Source: Streptomyces indicus (GTDB lineage: Bacteria; Actinomycetota; Actinomycetes; Streptomycetales; Streptomycetaceae). From it: 64,000 nt of DNA. The notes under the pieces are model-generated. The model saw only the letters and a list, made by a program, of their open reading frames with translations, made no database searches and was not told the DNA's origin. Each line of letters begins with the position of its first letter. Position 1 is the stretch's first letter. The stretch lies in assembly GCF_900100315.1 (NCBI RefSeq), contig NZ_FNFF01000009.1:1-64000 (forward strand). The letters run 5' to 3'. Made by a program: the position numbers and the translations under genes. Shown one piece after another: positions 42,401-50,712 of this stretch.

Positions 42401-44524
42401 CACCTGCGGGCACTGCACCACCAACTCCTCATGAGGCGTGCGGAGATCGACCTGGACCTGGGCGAAGCCGAAACGGCCGCCGCCGACCTCGCGCGCCTCG
42501 TCGTGCGGTACCCCGAGTCCGAGAGCCTGCGCCATCTGCACGTCCTCGCCCTGCGTGCCCTCGGCCGGACCGACGAGGCCATCGACTCCTACGAGCAGTA
42601 CCACGCGCGCGTCGACGGAGCCGTGGGCCCCGACCTGGAGGGCCTCCACGACGAGCTGTACCGCGAACTGCTCTCCTCCGGCGCCCGTGAACGCGCTGCC
42701 GTCGTCTTCGAGTTCCTCGCCGAGTCGCCCGGCGACAGCGAGCAGGCCGAGGACGCGGTCGGCCGGTTCGTCGGCGCGCTGCTCGCCCGCGACCTGCTCG
42801 ACCCCGACGCATACGAGCTGCTCGCCCGGCCCAACGGCTATCTCGTCATCACCGAGCCGGGCAGCTCCGTGCTGCCCCTGCTGCCGACGGTCCTGGCCGA
42901 ACTCGGCGCGCTGCAAGCCGGGTTGCCGCTGCCGGTGAGCCTGAGGGTCATGTTCTGGCACAACTCCCGGCCCATCGGCCACCTGGGGCGGCACTCCCTG
43001 CGGCGCGAGGTCGACCCGATGCCGGGCGAGGCCCTGGTGGTGGTCTCCCGGCCCCTCTACGAGGACGCGCGGGACGGCGCTGTCATCCCGCTCTCGCACC
43101 GGAGCTTCTCGCCGCTGATCGTGCAGGGCGAGTTGGTGGCGTACGTCCACCGGCCCGAGCCCGTCCACTCCCCGGACCCGTCGCCCACGCCCGCACCGGA
43201 GCCGCCGGAGCCCACAGAGCCCGCGGAGCCGCCGACGGTCCCGCGCGACCTGGTCCGCGGCCCCTTCCCGATCCACGGCGGCGAGACGCCGGAGGTGAAC
43301 CACGCGACAACTGCCGTGGTGTACCTGGTGCCGGACGAGGAAGACGCGGAGGAGTACGCGCAGGACACGACCGCCCGCTACTACGAGGTCGACCTCACCC
43401 TCCAGCGCGAGCGCCGCGAACTCCCCCTGCCGGGCGCCGGCCCCGCCCCGTTCACGGCCTCCGTGGAACTGACCTGGAACGTGACGGGCCCCCTGGCCTT
43501 CGTGGAGGCGGACGTCAGTTCCGTGGCGACGGCCCTCTTCGCGCACCTGGAGCGCGTACTGACCCGCATCACCCGCCGCTACACCGCCGAGCGTGTGGGC
43601 GCGGCCCAACAGGACGTACAGAACGCGCAGTTGGAGCCGTGGCCGGTGCCGGGCCTGACCGTCAGCTGCTCGGTCCACCTTTCAGCCGCCGCACCGCCGA
43701 TGCCTCAGGGCGCGGACCTCTTCCCCTCACCGCCCCGGCCGTCCCGGCCGTCCCGGACAGCGGCCCCTGACCGGCCGCAGCGGACCACCGGCTCCGCGGG
43801 CTTCTCCGCCGAGGACGCCGCCGAGGCCCTGGCACAGGCCCGCGTCGTCCTGCTCGGCTTCGAGGGGCCCGTCGTCCGCCTCTATCCCGCCCAGGTCGCG
43901 CGCGACATCAGCCGCCAACTGGCCGAGCTGATCGTCGAGTTGCGGCGTCCGGACGAGTCGCTGCGCGGCGACCGGCTGCTCAAGGGCACGGGCCTGAGGC
44001 AGTACGAAGGCCACCCGCACCCGCTCGACCTGCTCCGCGCCCTCGGCGACCACCGTCTCGCGGCCCCGGTGGCCGAGCGCCTCACGCGGCTCGAACTGGA
44101 GGCGGCGGCCACCACCTTCCCGACCGCGCACGCCGACCGCCTGATCCGTACGCTGCACGCCTCGGGCCGGCGGGTCGGGATCGTGACGGACGTGGCGCCG
44201 GTCGTGGTCTCCACGTACTTGGACGCGCGCGGACTCGGCGGCACGCTGCGGGCCGGTGTGTACGGCCGGGGCCCCGACCTCACACGGCTCATGCCGCACC
44301 CGGAGTGCCTGCGCCGCGCCCTCGACGCCACGGGCGGCCGCCGCGACGCGACCCTGCTGGTCTCCTCCTCGGCCGCCGAGCTCGAAGCCGCCCGCGACCT
44401 GGGCGTCCCGTCCATCGGATTCGCCCGCCACGAAGTGACCCGGCGGAACCTGGCGGGACTCGGCTGCCGCACGGTCACGGGAGACCTCGGCGACCTGCTC
44501 GACGCCCTGCGCACCACGGGCTGA
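39455..44524 (+). CDS. Multidomain SAV_2336-like protein: vWA-like, pseudokinase, SARP/BTAD, degenerate HAD
   Basis: 1689 residues. Pro-rich N-terminus; a vWA-like domain at about 240-430 (IVYDDGPTMTVWRPLL in the MIDAS position, VTLVLSDCMGPQW later), as in SAV_2336 N-terminal proteins. A protein-kinase-like domain at about 610-800 lacks the active residues: the VAVK lysine is replaced (VVLHLF), HRDLKPxN reads HGPLKPAD, and DFG is absent. A SARP winged helix at about 838-920 and BTAD domain to about 1075 follow. The end (1465-1689) is a HAD-like domain whose first motif reads LLGFEGPV, lacking the nucleophile Asp. It overlaps moxR. Probably a scaffold and regulator of the protease/AAA system. 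Confidence 0.8.
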   Translation: MRVSDPGPEEANGQAGEGPPTDSACPGPAPGGSGSGGSGHDGSGPDAASTDATCTGSATPPPDPPLVARLAEVLTEAGGERAGEGPTSVELAELLWLARHMSPGEQQPGEEQGLSHADLPHRPPGAPQDLAPAHPEPTPPPHLPQPSQPPLPEPRVPVHLPEPALAGPGGEGDGEDGFTSLLAPAPPMLARPLTLQRALRPLKRRVPAPAGFELDEQATADRIARLAAPGQAWLPVLRPAAERWLRLRIVYDDGPTMTVWRPLLRELRTALGQSGIFRTLDVHRLTESGEVRGTAGTPADGRTVTLVLSDCMGPQWRAGPAGRRWHATLHRWAARHPVAVVQPLPERLWRTTALPATATTLTAPWPAAPNAAYRTPDGPAAYRTPGAPGTFATYGPSDAAAPGTDWLPLPVLEPSGPWLANWAALVAGSGPVPGAAAHLPPAPTAPAPARSEAVQELGPEELLLRFRALASPEAYRLAGHLAVGRPHLPYMRLVQAALERRPQPGHLAEVILSGLLKAVPGTPGAYTFREGVRELLLGTLPRTARLRTRDLLARLGAPIDDRAGIAAGEIRVAVPGGNEHAAEGSAVASVRAESVRRMGGAVREQAGQGRLFADRYVLEVRLGAGERQTWRARDLRAGRTVVLHLFPGLEPDGEGARVFRWRAGALAAVDHPNVVRLHEHGFEADTAYAVEEFVDGVSLGDVLRGPAGSRVPFWLLARLAAHTARALAAAHAHGLGHGPLKPADVLIDSADGAVRLTGFLDSVAVNSPDEDRERLDTLLHELAGYQGFRAWSLLNWQILSQVEPLEPDPDRDADAIIALLASPDFGPIIQRAATQAPQFQLIGAQLCPGAEQLSPEAKACLVILLERYGRPVPVADVARGLWGEDAGEDPVPYLEELARALGPGTLAAGRTGYAVLAAPAQIDLHAVSALVDGADFRENRTDPREDRESAEARRSMVQSALDGFEDEPLAGVPGPAARRTRIHLRALHHQLLMRRAEIDLDLGEAETAAADLARLVVRYPESESLRHLHVLALRALGRTDEAIDSYEQYHARVDGAVGPDLEGLHDELYRELLSSGARERAAVVFEFLAESPGDSEQAEDAVGRFVGALLARDLLDPDAYELLARPNGYLVITEPGSSVLPLLPTVLAELGALQAGLPLPVSLRVMFWHNSRPIGHLGRHSLRREVDPMPGEALVVVSRPLYEDARDGAVIPLSHRSFSPLIVQGELVAYVHRPEPVHSPDPSPTPAPEPPEPTEPAEPPTVPRDLVRGPFPIHGGETPEVNHATTAVVYLVPDEEDAEEYAQDTTARYYEVDLTLQRERRELPLPGAGPAPFTASVELTWNVTGPLAFVEADVSSVATALFAHLERVLTRITRRYTAERVGAAQQDVQNAQLEPWPVPGLTVSCSVHLSAAAPPMPQGADLFPSPPRPSRPSRTAAPDRPQRTTGSAGFSAEDAAEALAQARVVLLGFEGPVVRLYPAQVARDISRQLAELIVELRRPDESLRGDRLLKGTGLRQYEGHPHPLDLLRALGDHRLAAPVAERLTRLELEAAATTFPTAHADRLIRTLHASGRRVGIVTDVAPVVVSTYLDARGLGGTLRAGVYGRGPDLTRLMPHPECLRRALDATGGRRDATLLVSSSAAELEAARDLGVPSIGFARHEVTRRNLAGLGCRTVTGDLGDLLDALRTTG

Positions 44525-44592
44525 CCGGGCCGCCGAGCAAACCGGCCGTGCCTCCGCAGCCCAGCAGCCCGGCCGTACCTCCGCCGCCCCTG

Positions 44593-45783
44593 CTAGCCCG
44601 GCAGCAGACTCCCGTCGTCCTGCCTGCGCACGGACTCCCCCGTACGGAAGAACCCGTCCGCACAGAAGCGCTCGCCCCCGGCCCCGCGGTAGTACCCGCG
44701 CACGACGGACGGCCCCCGCACCTGGAGCTCACCAACCTCCCCGACCGGCACCTCCGTGCCGTCCGCCCCGGCCACCCGCACCTCGTCCTCGGCCGACAGC
44801 GGACGCAGGGCCCCGCCCGGCCCGCCGCGCAGCGCCACTCCCTCGACCGAACCGTGCAGCAGCTCCTCCACCACGAGCACACCGCTCAAATCAATGCCAC
44901 CGGAGGCGAGTTCGGACCGCGACACCCCCGCGACCACCGTCACGCCTTCCTCCGCGACCAGCGAGGCGACCTCCGCCGCCCCCTCCGCGAGCACCACCGT
45001 GGCCCCCGCGCCGAGCGCGCCCACGAGGCCCGGGCACGCGAACCCGGCGGCCGAGGCGGCGTCCCCCGCCACGAGGCACACGTCCTGCGGCCCGAGCCCC
45101 ACCGCCTCCGCGGCCGTCCGCGCCTGGCAGGCGAGGTCGTTGTGCGTACGGGGCACCAGGTGCTGCCCGTCCGAGACGAGGAGCAGCGCCACGTCCCCGG
45201 CGGCCACGTGCGGCATCGGTTCCGGCGCCGCGTCCACCGAGGCCAGCGGGAAGTAGTGGCAGCCGACCTCGTCGACCGTGGCGCCCCCGAGCGCGGACGC
45301 GGCGCCGGGCGGCTCCCAGGTGAACACCCGCCGCAGGAAAGGGCCTTGGGCGATGTCGGCGGCGACGGCCCGGTGGTCGAATCCGTCGTACGTCGCGGGG
45401 CCCACGTAACAGAGGGCCTGCGCGACCCGCACCACGCGCGCCGTCTCCTCGGCCCGGTAGGAGAGCGGGCAGATCACCGGCACCGCGCCCATCCGCAGCA
45501 GCGCGAACACGGTGATCACGAACTCGGGCACCGGCGGCAGCTGCACCACGACCCGCTGCCGCGGCATCACCCCGATCAGCTTGAAGCCCGCGGCCGTCCG
45601 CTCCACGCGCCGGTTCAGCTGCCCGTACGTGAGCCGGGTGCCGGCGTGCACGAGCGCGGTGCGCGCCGGATCGGTCTTCGCCGCGTCCCGCAGCAGACCG
45701 TCGAGCGTGCGGCCGCGCCAGTGTCCGGACAGCCAGTAGCGGTCGACGAATTCCCCGGGCCACGGCGTGCAGCCGTCCAGCAT
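44593..45783 (-). CDS. Truncated, probably inactive DhbE/EntE-like adenylating protein
   Basis: 396 residues starting LDGCTPWPGEFVDRYWLSGHWRGRTL, the signature start of 2,3-dihydroxybenzoate-AMP ligases. The large N-terminal adenylation domain is present (VVVQLPPVPEFVITVFALLRMGAVPV). The ATP-binding loop, normally GGSTG-x-x-K, reads VSDGQHLVPRTHND, and the C-terminal lid domain with the catalytic Lys is missing: the protein ends at FFRTGESVRRQDDGSLLPG. It is thus likely a non-catalytic remnant or a binding protein. The start GTG/ATG region has GGGAGGGG ahead of ATG 45783. No siderophore genes are nearby. Confidence 0.75.
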   Translation of the reverse strand: MLDGCTPWPGEFVDRYWLSGHWRGRTLDGLLRDAAKTDPARTALVHAGTRLTYGQLNRRVERTAAGFKLIGVMPRQRVVVQLPPVPEFVITVFALLRMGAVPVICPLSYRAEETARVVRVAQALCYVGPATYDGFDHRAVAADIAQGPFLRRVFTWEPPGAASALGGATVDEVGCHYFPLASVDAAPEPMPHVAAGDVALLLVSDGQHLVPRTHNDLACQARTAAEAVGLGPQDVCLVAGDAASAAGFACPGLVGALGAGATVVLAEGAAEVASLVAEEGVTVVAGVSRSELASGGIDLSGVLVVEELLHGSVEGVALRGGPGGALRPLSAEDEVRVAGADGTEVPVGEVGELQVRGPSVVRGYYRGAGGERFCADGFFRTGESVRRQDDGSLLPG

Positions 45784-46003
45784 GGGTGCCCCTCCCGTTG
45801 AGCTGCGGTCCTCCCCGCCACCCCACCCCGCCGTGCATCCCGTACGCAATGCGAGAGACCGACCACCGCGGCGGCGCTCCCCCGGCAGAAGCTCCAACCC
45901 GGGCCGCGCGCCCGGGAGAACAGCGAGCCGTGCGCCTTGAAGAGAACAGCGAGCCGCGCCCGCCCGGGAGAAGCCGGAGCCTCCGCGCGAAGAGCAGCGG
46001 CCC

Positions 46004-47308
46004 CTACGCCTCGGGCGCCCGCGCGTCGTACCGCACGAACCGCCGCCACCGCAGCGCCAGCAGCCCCACCGCGGCCATGCACGCGAGCCCGCCGCCGGTG
46101 AACGCCACCGTCGGCGAAGTGAGGTCCGCGACCGAGCCGGCGAGGAAGTCGCCGAGCCGCGGCCCTCCCGCGACCACCACGATGAACACGCCCTGGAGGC
46201 GGCCGCGCATCTCGTCGGGCGTGGCGGCCTGGAGCATCGTCGAGCGGAACACCATGGAGACGGTGTCGCAGGCGCCGGCGAGCGCGAGCAGGATCATGCC
46301 CAGCCACAGCTGACGGGTCAGTCCGAACACGGCGATGAACCCGCCCCAGGCCGCCACCGCGATCACGATCGCCAGGCCGTGCCGGTGCACCCGCCCGAGC
46401 CACCCCGAGAACACCCCGCCGAGCAGCGCCCCGACGGCAAGGGCGCCCACCAGCAGCCCGGTGGTCCGCGCGTCCCCGTGGAACCACACCACCGCGACCG
46501 CGGGCAGCACCGCCCGCGGGTGCGCGAGGACCATCGCGCACAGGTCGGTGAAGAAGGTCATGCGGATGTTGGGCCGGGTGGCGAGGAAGCGCAGACCGTC
46601 CAGGACCGAGGCGCGCTTGCGGGAGTCGGCGGAGCGGTCCGGCTTCATCGAGGGCAGCCGCCACATCGCATACAGCGCGGCGGTGAAGGTGACGGCGTCG
46701 ATCAGATACGCGGCCTGGAAACCCCACAGGCCGACGACCAGGCCGCCCAGCATCGGGCCGGCCATCAGCCCGGAGGTGGTGGTCATCGAGCCGAGCGCGT
46801 TGGCCGCGGGCAGCTGCTCGGGCGGCAGCAGCCGCGGGATCATCGAGGTGCGCGCGGGCGAGACGATCGCCTGGCACAGCGCCTGGAGCGCGACGATCGC
46901 GTACAGGAACCAGACGCGGTGCCAGCCGGCGAGCGCGGCGGCGGCGAGCGCGAAGGACAGGGCGCACATGCCGGCCGAGGCGTACAGGCCGAGCTTGCGC
47001 CGGTCGACGGTGTCGGCGATCGCACCCCCGTACAGACCGAAGGCGACCAGCGGCACCAGCGAGAAGAGTCCGACGAGCCCGACGGAGAAGCTGGACCCGG
47101 TGATCTCGTAGACCTGGAGCGAGATGGCCAGTGCGGTCATCGCCTGGCCGGTCCAGGAGACGGTGTTGCCGATCCACAGCCGCCTGTAATCGGCGGAGGT
47201 GCGCAGCGGGGTGATGTCGGCGAGGATGCGCACCCGGCGGCGCGCGGGCCGGTCGGCTATCTCTTCGTCTGCGGTACGGCTCTCGCCGTCGGAGGGGGCA
47301 CGGGTCAC
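46004..47308 (-). CDS. MFS transporter (EntS-like 12-helix)
   Basis: 434 residues with 12 helices. YRRLWIGNTVSWTGQAMTALAISLQVY is helix 1, GLYGGAIADTVDRRKLGL motif A, and SPARTSMIPRLLPPEQLPAANAL the EntS/MFS-3 exporter motif. The organisation fits exporters of siderophores or antibiotics in this family. It lies 220 bp beyond the truncated DhbE-like gene on the same strand, which might recall a lost siderophore locus. GTG 47308 is the chosen start; no strong ribosome site is present. It is divergent from mbl. Confidence 0.83.
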   Translation of the reverse strand: MTRAPSDGESRTADEEIADRPARRRVRILADITPLRTSADYRRLWIGNTVSWTGQAMTALAISLQVYEITGSSFSVGLVGLFSLVPLVAFGLYGGAIADTVDRRKLGLYASAGMCALSFALAAAALAGWHRVWFLYAIVALQALCQAIVSPARTSMIPRLLPPEQLPAANALGSMTTTSGLMAGPMLGGLVVGLWGFQAAYLIDAVTFTAALYAMWRLPSMKPDRSADSRKRASVLDGLRFLATRPNIRMTFFTDLCAMVLAHPRAVLPAVAVVWFHGDARTTGLLVGALAVGALLGGVFSGWLGRVHRHGLAIVIAVAAWGGFIAVFGLTRQLWLGMILLALAGACDTVSMVFRSTMLQAATPDEMRGRLQGVFIVVVAGGPRLGDFLAGSVADLTSPTVAFTGGGLACMAAVGLLALRWRRFVRYDARAPEA

Positions 47309-47490
47309 ACGGGATGGTAACCCCCGCTCTCGCGAGCACCCCCTACAGGCGCCCTGCCTCCATTCCACCCGTCCGGCCGCACCCCGCCCGGCCCACCACA
47401 ACGGGCACCACTTCCCTGGCCCCCGCACGATGCGAAAGGGACCGCCGGCCGGCGGCCCGCCACGGTCAGTGCTCTCGGGAGGAACTCGCC

Positions 47491-48528
47491 ATGACCGTCA
47501 GCCTGGAACAGCTGCGTCGCTGCCATATCGCCGTCGACCTGGGTGCCGCGCGCACCCGTGTGTTCGTGAAGGGTGCCGGTCTCGTCGTGGACGAGCCGTC
47601 CGTCTGCGCCGTCAACACCCGTACGGGAGCGCTGATCGCGGTCGGCGAGTTCGCCGAGCGCATGACGGGCCGCACCCCCGGCTACATCCGCGTGGTCCGC
47701 CCGGTCTCCGGCGGCACCGTCGTGGACATCGAGATGTGCCGCCGCATGCTGGGGCACCTGCTCGACGACAAGCTCCGCCGCACCCTGCGCCGCAAGCCCC
47801 GGCTGCGCGCGGCGGCCTGTGTCCCGCACGACGCCGATCCGCTCGCGCAGCGCGCGGCCACCGAGACGCTGATCGGGCTCGGCGCGCGCCGGGTCGAGCT
47901 GGTGGACACGCTGATCGCGGCGGCGGTCGGCTGCGGTCTCCCGGTGGAGCGGCCCGAGGCCACGATGATCATCGTGTGCGGTGCGGCCACCACGCAGGTC
48001 GCGGTCCTGTCGATGGGTTCGATCGTGACGGCCGACCGCATCCCCGTGGGCGGCGACGCGATCGACCACGCGGTGGTGCAGCACCTGCGCCAGCAGCACG
48101 AGCTGATGCTGCCGAGCCAGTCCGTACGCCCGCTCCAACTGGCCCTCAGCGGCAACGGCCTCACCCCGCACGGCCCCGAGTCCACCGAGATCCACGGCCG
48201 CGACGTGGCCACCGGTCTCGCCCGCTCGGTGCAGGTCCAGACGGCCGCCGTACGGGACGCCATCCACACCCCGCTGACCGCCGTGCTCGACGGCATCGGC
48301 CGCGTCCTGCGCGACTGCCCGCCGGACCTGGTGGCCGACCTCGCCGACCGCGGAATCATGATGGTCGGCGGCAGCGCCCGGCTCCCGGGCCTCGACCAGA
48401 TGCTGCGCGACGCGACCGGCATGCCGGTGCACATCGCCGAACGCCCCGACGTCTGCGCGATCCTCGGCCTCGGCGCGATGCTCGAAGGCCGGATCGAGCC
48501 GATGACGCTGAACCCGCTCGCGGACTGA
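47491..48528 (+). CDS. mbl: MreB-like actin homologue Mbl
   Basis: 345 residues, actin/Hsp70 superfamily. The phosphate-1 loop is AVDLGAARTRVF and the C-terminal adenosine motif MMVGGSARLPGLDQML. The phosphate-2 loop, normally DxGGGT, reads VCGAATTQVAV without its Asp, so nucleotide hydrolysis may be weak. Streptomyces has a second MreB-like gene, Mbl (SCO2451 in S. coelicolor), contributing to spore wall synthesis; position and sequence fit that gene. ATG 47491 has GGGAGGA upstream. A small membrane gene follows after 35 bp. Confidence 0.85.
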   Translation: MTVSLEQLRRCHIAVDLGAARTRVFVKGAGLVVDEPSVCAVNTRTGALIAVGEFAERMTGRTPGYIRVVRPVSGGTVVDIEMCRRMLGHLLDDKLRRTLRRKPRLRAAACVPHDADPLAQRAATETLIGLGARRVELVDTLIAAAVGCGLPVERPEATMIIVCGAATTQVAVLSMGSIVTADRIPVGGDAIDHAVVQHLRQQHELMLPSQSVRPLQLALSGNGLTPHGPESTEIHGRDVATGLARSVQVQTAAVRDAIHTPLTAVLDGIGRVLRDCPPDLVADLADRGIMMVGGSARLPGLDQMLRDATGMPVHIAERPDVCAILGLGAMLEGRIEPMTLNPLAD

Positions 48529-48563
48529 CCCCCCTCCCCCGACCGCCCCTGGAGGCGCCCACC

Positions 48564-48821
48564 GTGTCGCAGTCCGTGCAGTTCATCGGCGCCCTGCTGG
48601 TCCTGGCGTCCTGTCTGCCCGCCCGGCTCGGGCGCTTCGCGCCCGGGCACACGGTGCGGCTGTGGCTGCGGTTCGTGGGGGCGTCGCTGATCACGATGGA
48701 CGCGTTCGCCGAGCGGCAGTGGGGTTTTCTGCTGCTCGGCGGCGCCTGTGCGCTGTACGCGCTCACCGGTCTGGTGGACTGGGCCCGCGGCCGCCCCGCG
48801 GCCGGCCGCGAACCCGCCTGA
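48564..48821 (+). CDS. CBU_0592-like small membrane protein
   Basis: 85 residues with three short hydrophobic segments (VQFIGALLVLASCLPARLGRF, LWLRFVGASLITMDAFA, WGFLLLGGACALYALTGLVDWARG), the look of CBU_0592-type membrane proteins. GTG 48564 follows GGAGG by eight bases. It lies between mbl and the histidine kinase gene on the same strand and may be cotranscribed with mbl. Function unknown. Confidence 0.7.
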   Translation: MSQSVQFIGALLVLASCLPARLGRFAPGHTVRLWLRFVGASLITMDAFAERQWGFLLLGGACALYALTGLVDWARGRPAAGREPA

Positions 48822-48857
48822 CCGGGCGGCGGACGGGCGACCACCGGAGGCACGGGG

Positions 48858-50603
48858 ATGAGCGACGACGGCGGCATGGGCGATACGGCCCCGGGCACTC
48901 CGGGCACTCCCGGCACTGCGAACGCTCCCGGCACCCCGGGCACTCCCGGCACTGCGAACGCTCCCGGCACTCCGAACGCTCCCGGCGCCCCGGGCACTCC
49001 CGGCACCTCCGTGGAACCCCTCCTCGAAGCCGTGCTCAGCGTCGGTGCCGACCTCGAACTGCGGGCCACGCTGCAGCACATCGTGGACGCGGCGACCCGT
49101 ATCACCGACGCGCGCTACGGCGCCCTCGGCGTCGTGGACCCCGAACAGGCGCGCCTGACCGAGCTGTTCACCTCCGGTCTGGACGAGGAGACCCGCGCCG
49201 GCATCAAAGGGTTCCCGTGCGCGGACCGCGGTGTGCTCGCGGCCCTGGCCGCCGCGCCGCACCCCCTGCGCCTGGACGACCTGACCGCCCACCCGGACTC
49301 CGTCGGCTTCCCGCCCGGGCACCCGCCGATGCGCACCTTCCTCGGTGTGCCGGTCATGGTGCGCGACGAGGTGTTCGGCAACCTCTACCTCACCGAGAAG
49401 CGCGGCGGCCCCTTCACCCACGGCGACGAGCAGGCGCTGCGGATCCTCGCCGCACAGGCCGGCATCGCCATCGGCAACGCGCGCCTCTACGAGAACGCCC
49501 GGCAGCGAGAGCGCTGGATCGAGGGCTCCGCCGCGGTGACCACGGCCCTCCTCGGCGGCGACGCCCCCCTCGACGGCAGCCGTACGGAGCACGAGCAGCA
49601 GGGCGGCGGGCTGCGCGACGGGGACGCGCTGATGGTGGTGGCCGAGCAGGCCCGCAGGCTGGCCGACGCCGTGGCCGGGGTGATCCTGCAGCCCACACCC
49701 GACGGCGGCATGGAGATCGTCGCGGCCTCCACGCACGGGGACCCGGGTGCCCTGGTCGGCACGGTGATCCACCCGGGCAGCCCGGTGCTCACCCAACTCC
49801 TCGGCGGCGAGCCGGTGTTCGTCGAGGACTCGGCCACCGACCCGCGGATGACCACGGCGGTCAGCGCCCGCTTCGGCCCGAGCATGCTCCTGCCGCTGCA
49901 GAGCGACGGCCGCCTGATCGGCACCCTCGCCCTGCCCCGCGCCCGCGGTGCACGCCGCTACACGGCCCTGGAGCGGCTGCTCGCCACCCAGTTCGCGCAC
50001 CAGGCCGCGCTCGCCCTGGTGATGGCCGAGGCCCGGGTCAGCCGCGAACGGCTCGCGGTCTTCGAGGACCGCGACCGCATCGCCCGCGACCTGCACGACC
50101 TGGTCATCCAGCGGCTGTTCGCGACGGGGATGATGCTGGAGTCCGCCCAGCGCCGCGCCCGGGTCGACGAGGTGCAGGGCACCATCGGCAAGGCGGTGGA
50201 CGAGCTGGAGTCCACCATCCAGGAGGTCCGCACCGCGATCTTCGCCCTCCAGCAGCCGCCCGCGGACGCCCCGACCACCTTCCGCGGCAAGGTGCTGCGC
50301 GAGGCGGCGGGCGCGGCCGCCGCGACCGGCGTCACGCCCTCCACCCACTTCCACGGCCCCGTGGACGCCGTCATCGGCGAGCGCACGGCCGCCCAGCTCC
50401 TGACGGCCCTGCGCCGCGCCCTGGCCGAGGCCTCCCGTCGCACGGAGATCTCCCACATCGACATCACGGTCGACGCCGAGATCCGCCTCGCGGACGGCCG
50501 CGCGGGCGTCCGCCTCACGGTCACCGACGACGGCGTGACGGACACCACACCCGCCGACTCGCCCGATCGCGGCACGACGCTGACCTGGCAGGCACCGCTC
50601 TAG
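48858..50603 (+). CDS. GAF-domain histidine kinase (DevS-like) with repeat N-terminus
   Basis: 581 residues. The first 50 are a Gly-Thr-Pro/Asn-Ala-Pro repeat. Then come GAF 1 (about 60-205, RYGALGVVDPEQARLTELF..FLGVPVMVRDEVFGNLYLTEK) and GAF 2 (about 255-390). The HisKA_3 phosphorylation helix is DRIARDLHDLVIQRLFATGMMLE (His about 413). The ATPase domain is poorly kept: no N-box NxxxHA, and the end reads DDGVTDTTPADSPDRGTTLTW without GxGL. It resembles DevS/DosT redox or gas sensors but may not be an active kinase. No response regulator is adjacent. ATG 48858 follows GGAGG. Confidence 0.8.
   Translation: MSDDGGMGDTAPGTPGTPGTANAPGTPGTPGTANAPGTPNAPGAPGTPGTSVEPLLEAVLSVGADLELRATLQHIVDAATRITDARYGALGVVDPEQARLTELFTSGLDEETRAGIKGFPCADRGVLAALAAAPHPLRLDDLTAHPDSVGFPPGHPPMRTFLGVPVMVRDEVFGNLYLTEKRGGPFTHGDEQALRILAAQAGIAIGNARLYENARQRERWIEGSAAVTTALLGGDAPLDGSRTEHEQQGGGLRDGDALMVVAEQARRLADAVAGVILQPTPDGGMEIVAASTHGDPGALVGTVIHPGSPVLTQLLGGEPVFVEDSATDPRMTTAVSARFGPSMLLPLQSDGRLIGTLALPRARGARRYTALERLLATQFAHQAALALVMAEARVSRERLAVFEDRDRIARDLHDLVIQRLFATGMMLESAQRRARVDEVQGTIGKAVDELESTIQEVRTAIFALQQPPADAPTTFRGKVLREAAGAAAATGVTPSTHFHGPVDAVIGERTAAQLLTALRRALAEASRRTEISHIDITVDAEIRLADGRAGVRLTVTDDGVTDTTPADSPDRGTTLTWQAPL
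48892..49007. repeat. 36-bp tandem repeats encoding GTPGTANAP
   Basis: Near-perfect CGGGCACTCCCGGCACTGCG-type units recur with a 36-bp period at the 5' end of the histidine kinase gene, encoding Gly-Thr-Pro and Ala-Asn-Ala-Pro alternations. Unit number may vary between strains by slippage. Confidence 0.8.
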
Positions 50604-50635
50604 CCCCGGGCCGCCCGGGCCGCGGGACGGAAACA

Positions 50636-50668
50636 GTGAGGGCCGCCACGGGATCGTGGCGGCCCTCA
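50636..50668. terminator. Bidirectional terminator between kinase gene and tRNA
   Basis: TGAGGGCCGCCAC at 50637-50649 and its perfect complement at 50656-50668 with a 6-base loop. It lies after the rightward kinase gene and after the leftward tRNA gene, so it can end both. Confidence 0.8.
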
Positions 50669-50712
50669 TCACTGTGAACGGCAGGTCGCATCGTTTCTGC
50701 ACCTGTGCCGCC

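Noticed and set aside
39146..43678. 1510-codon minus-strand frame opposite the SAV_2336-like gene
   Set aside because: Same shadow effect; the plus strand has BTAD, kinase-like and HAD-like motifs.
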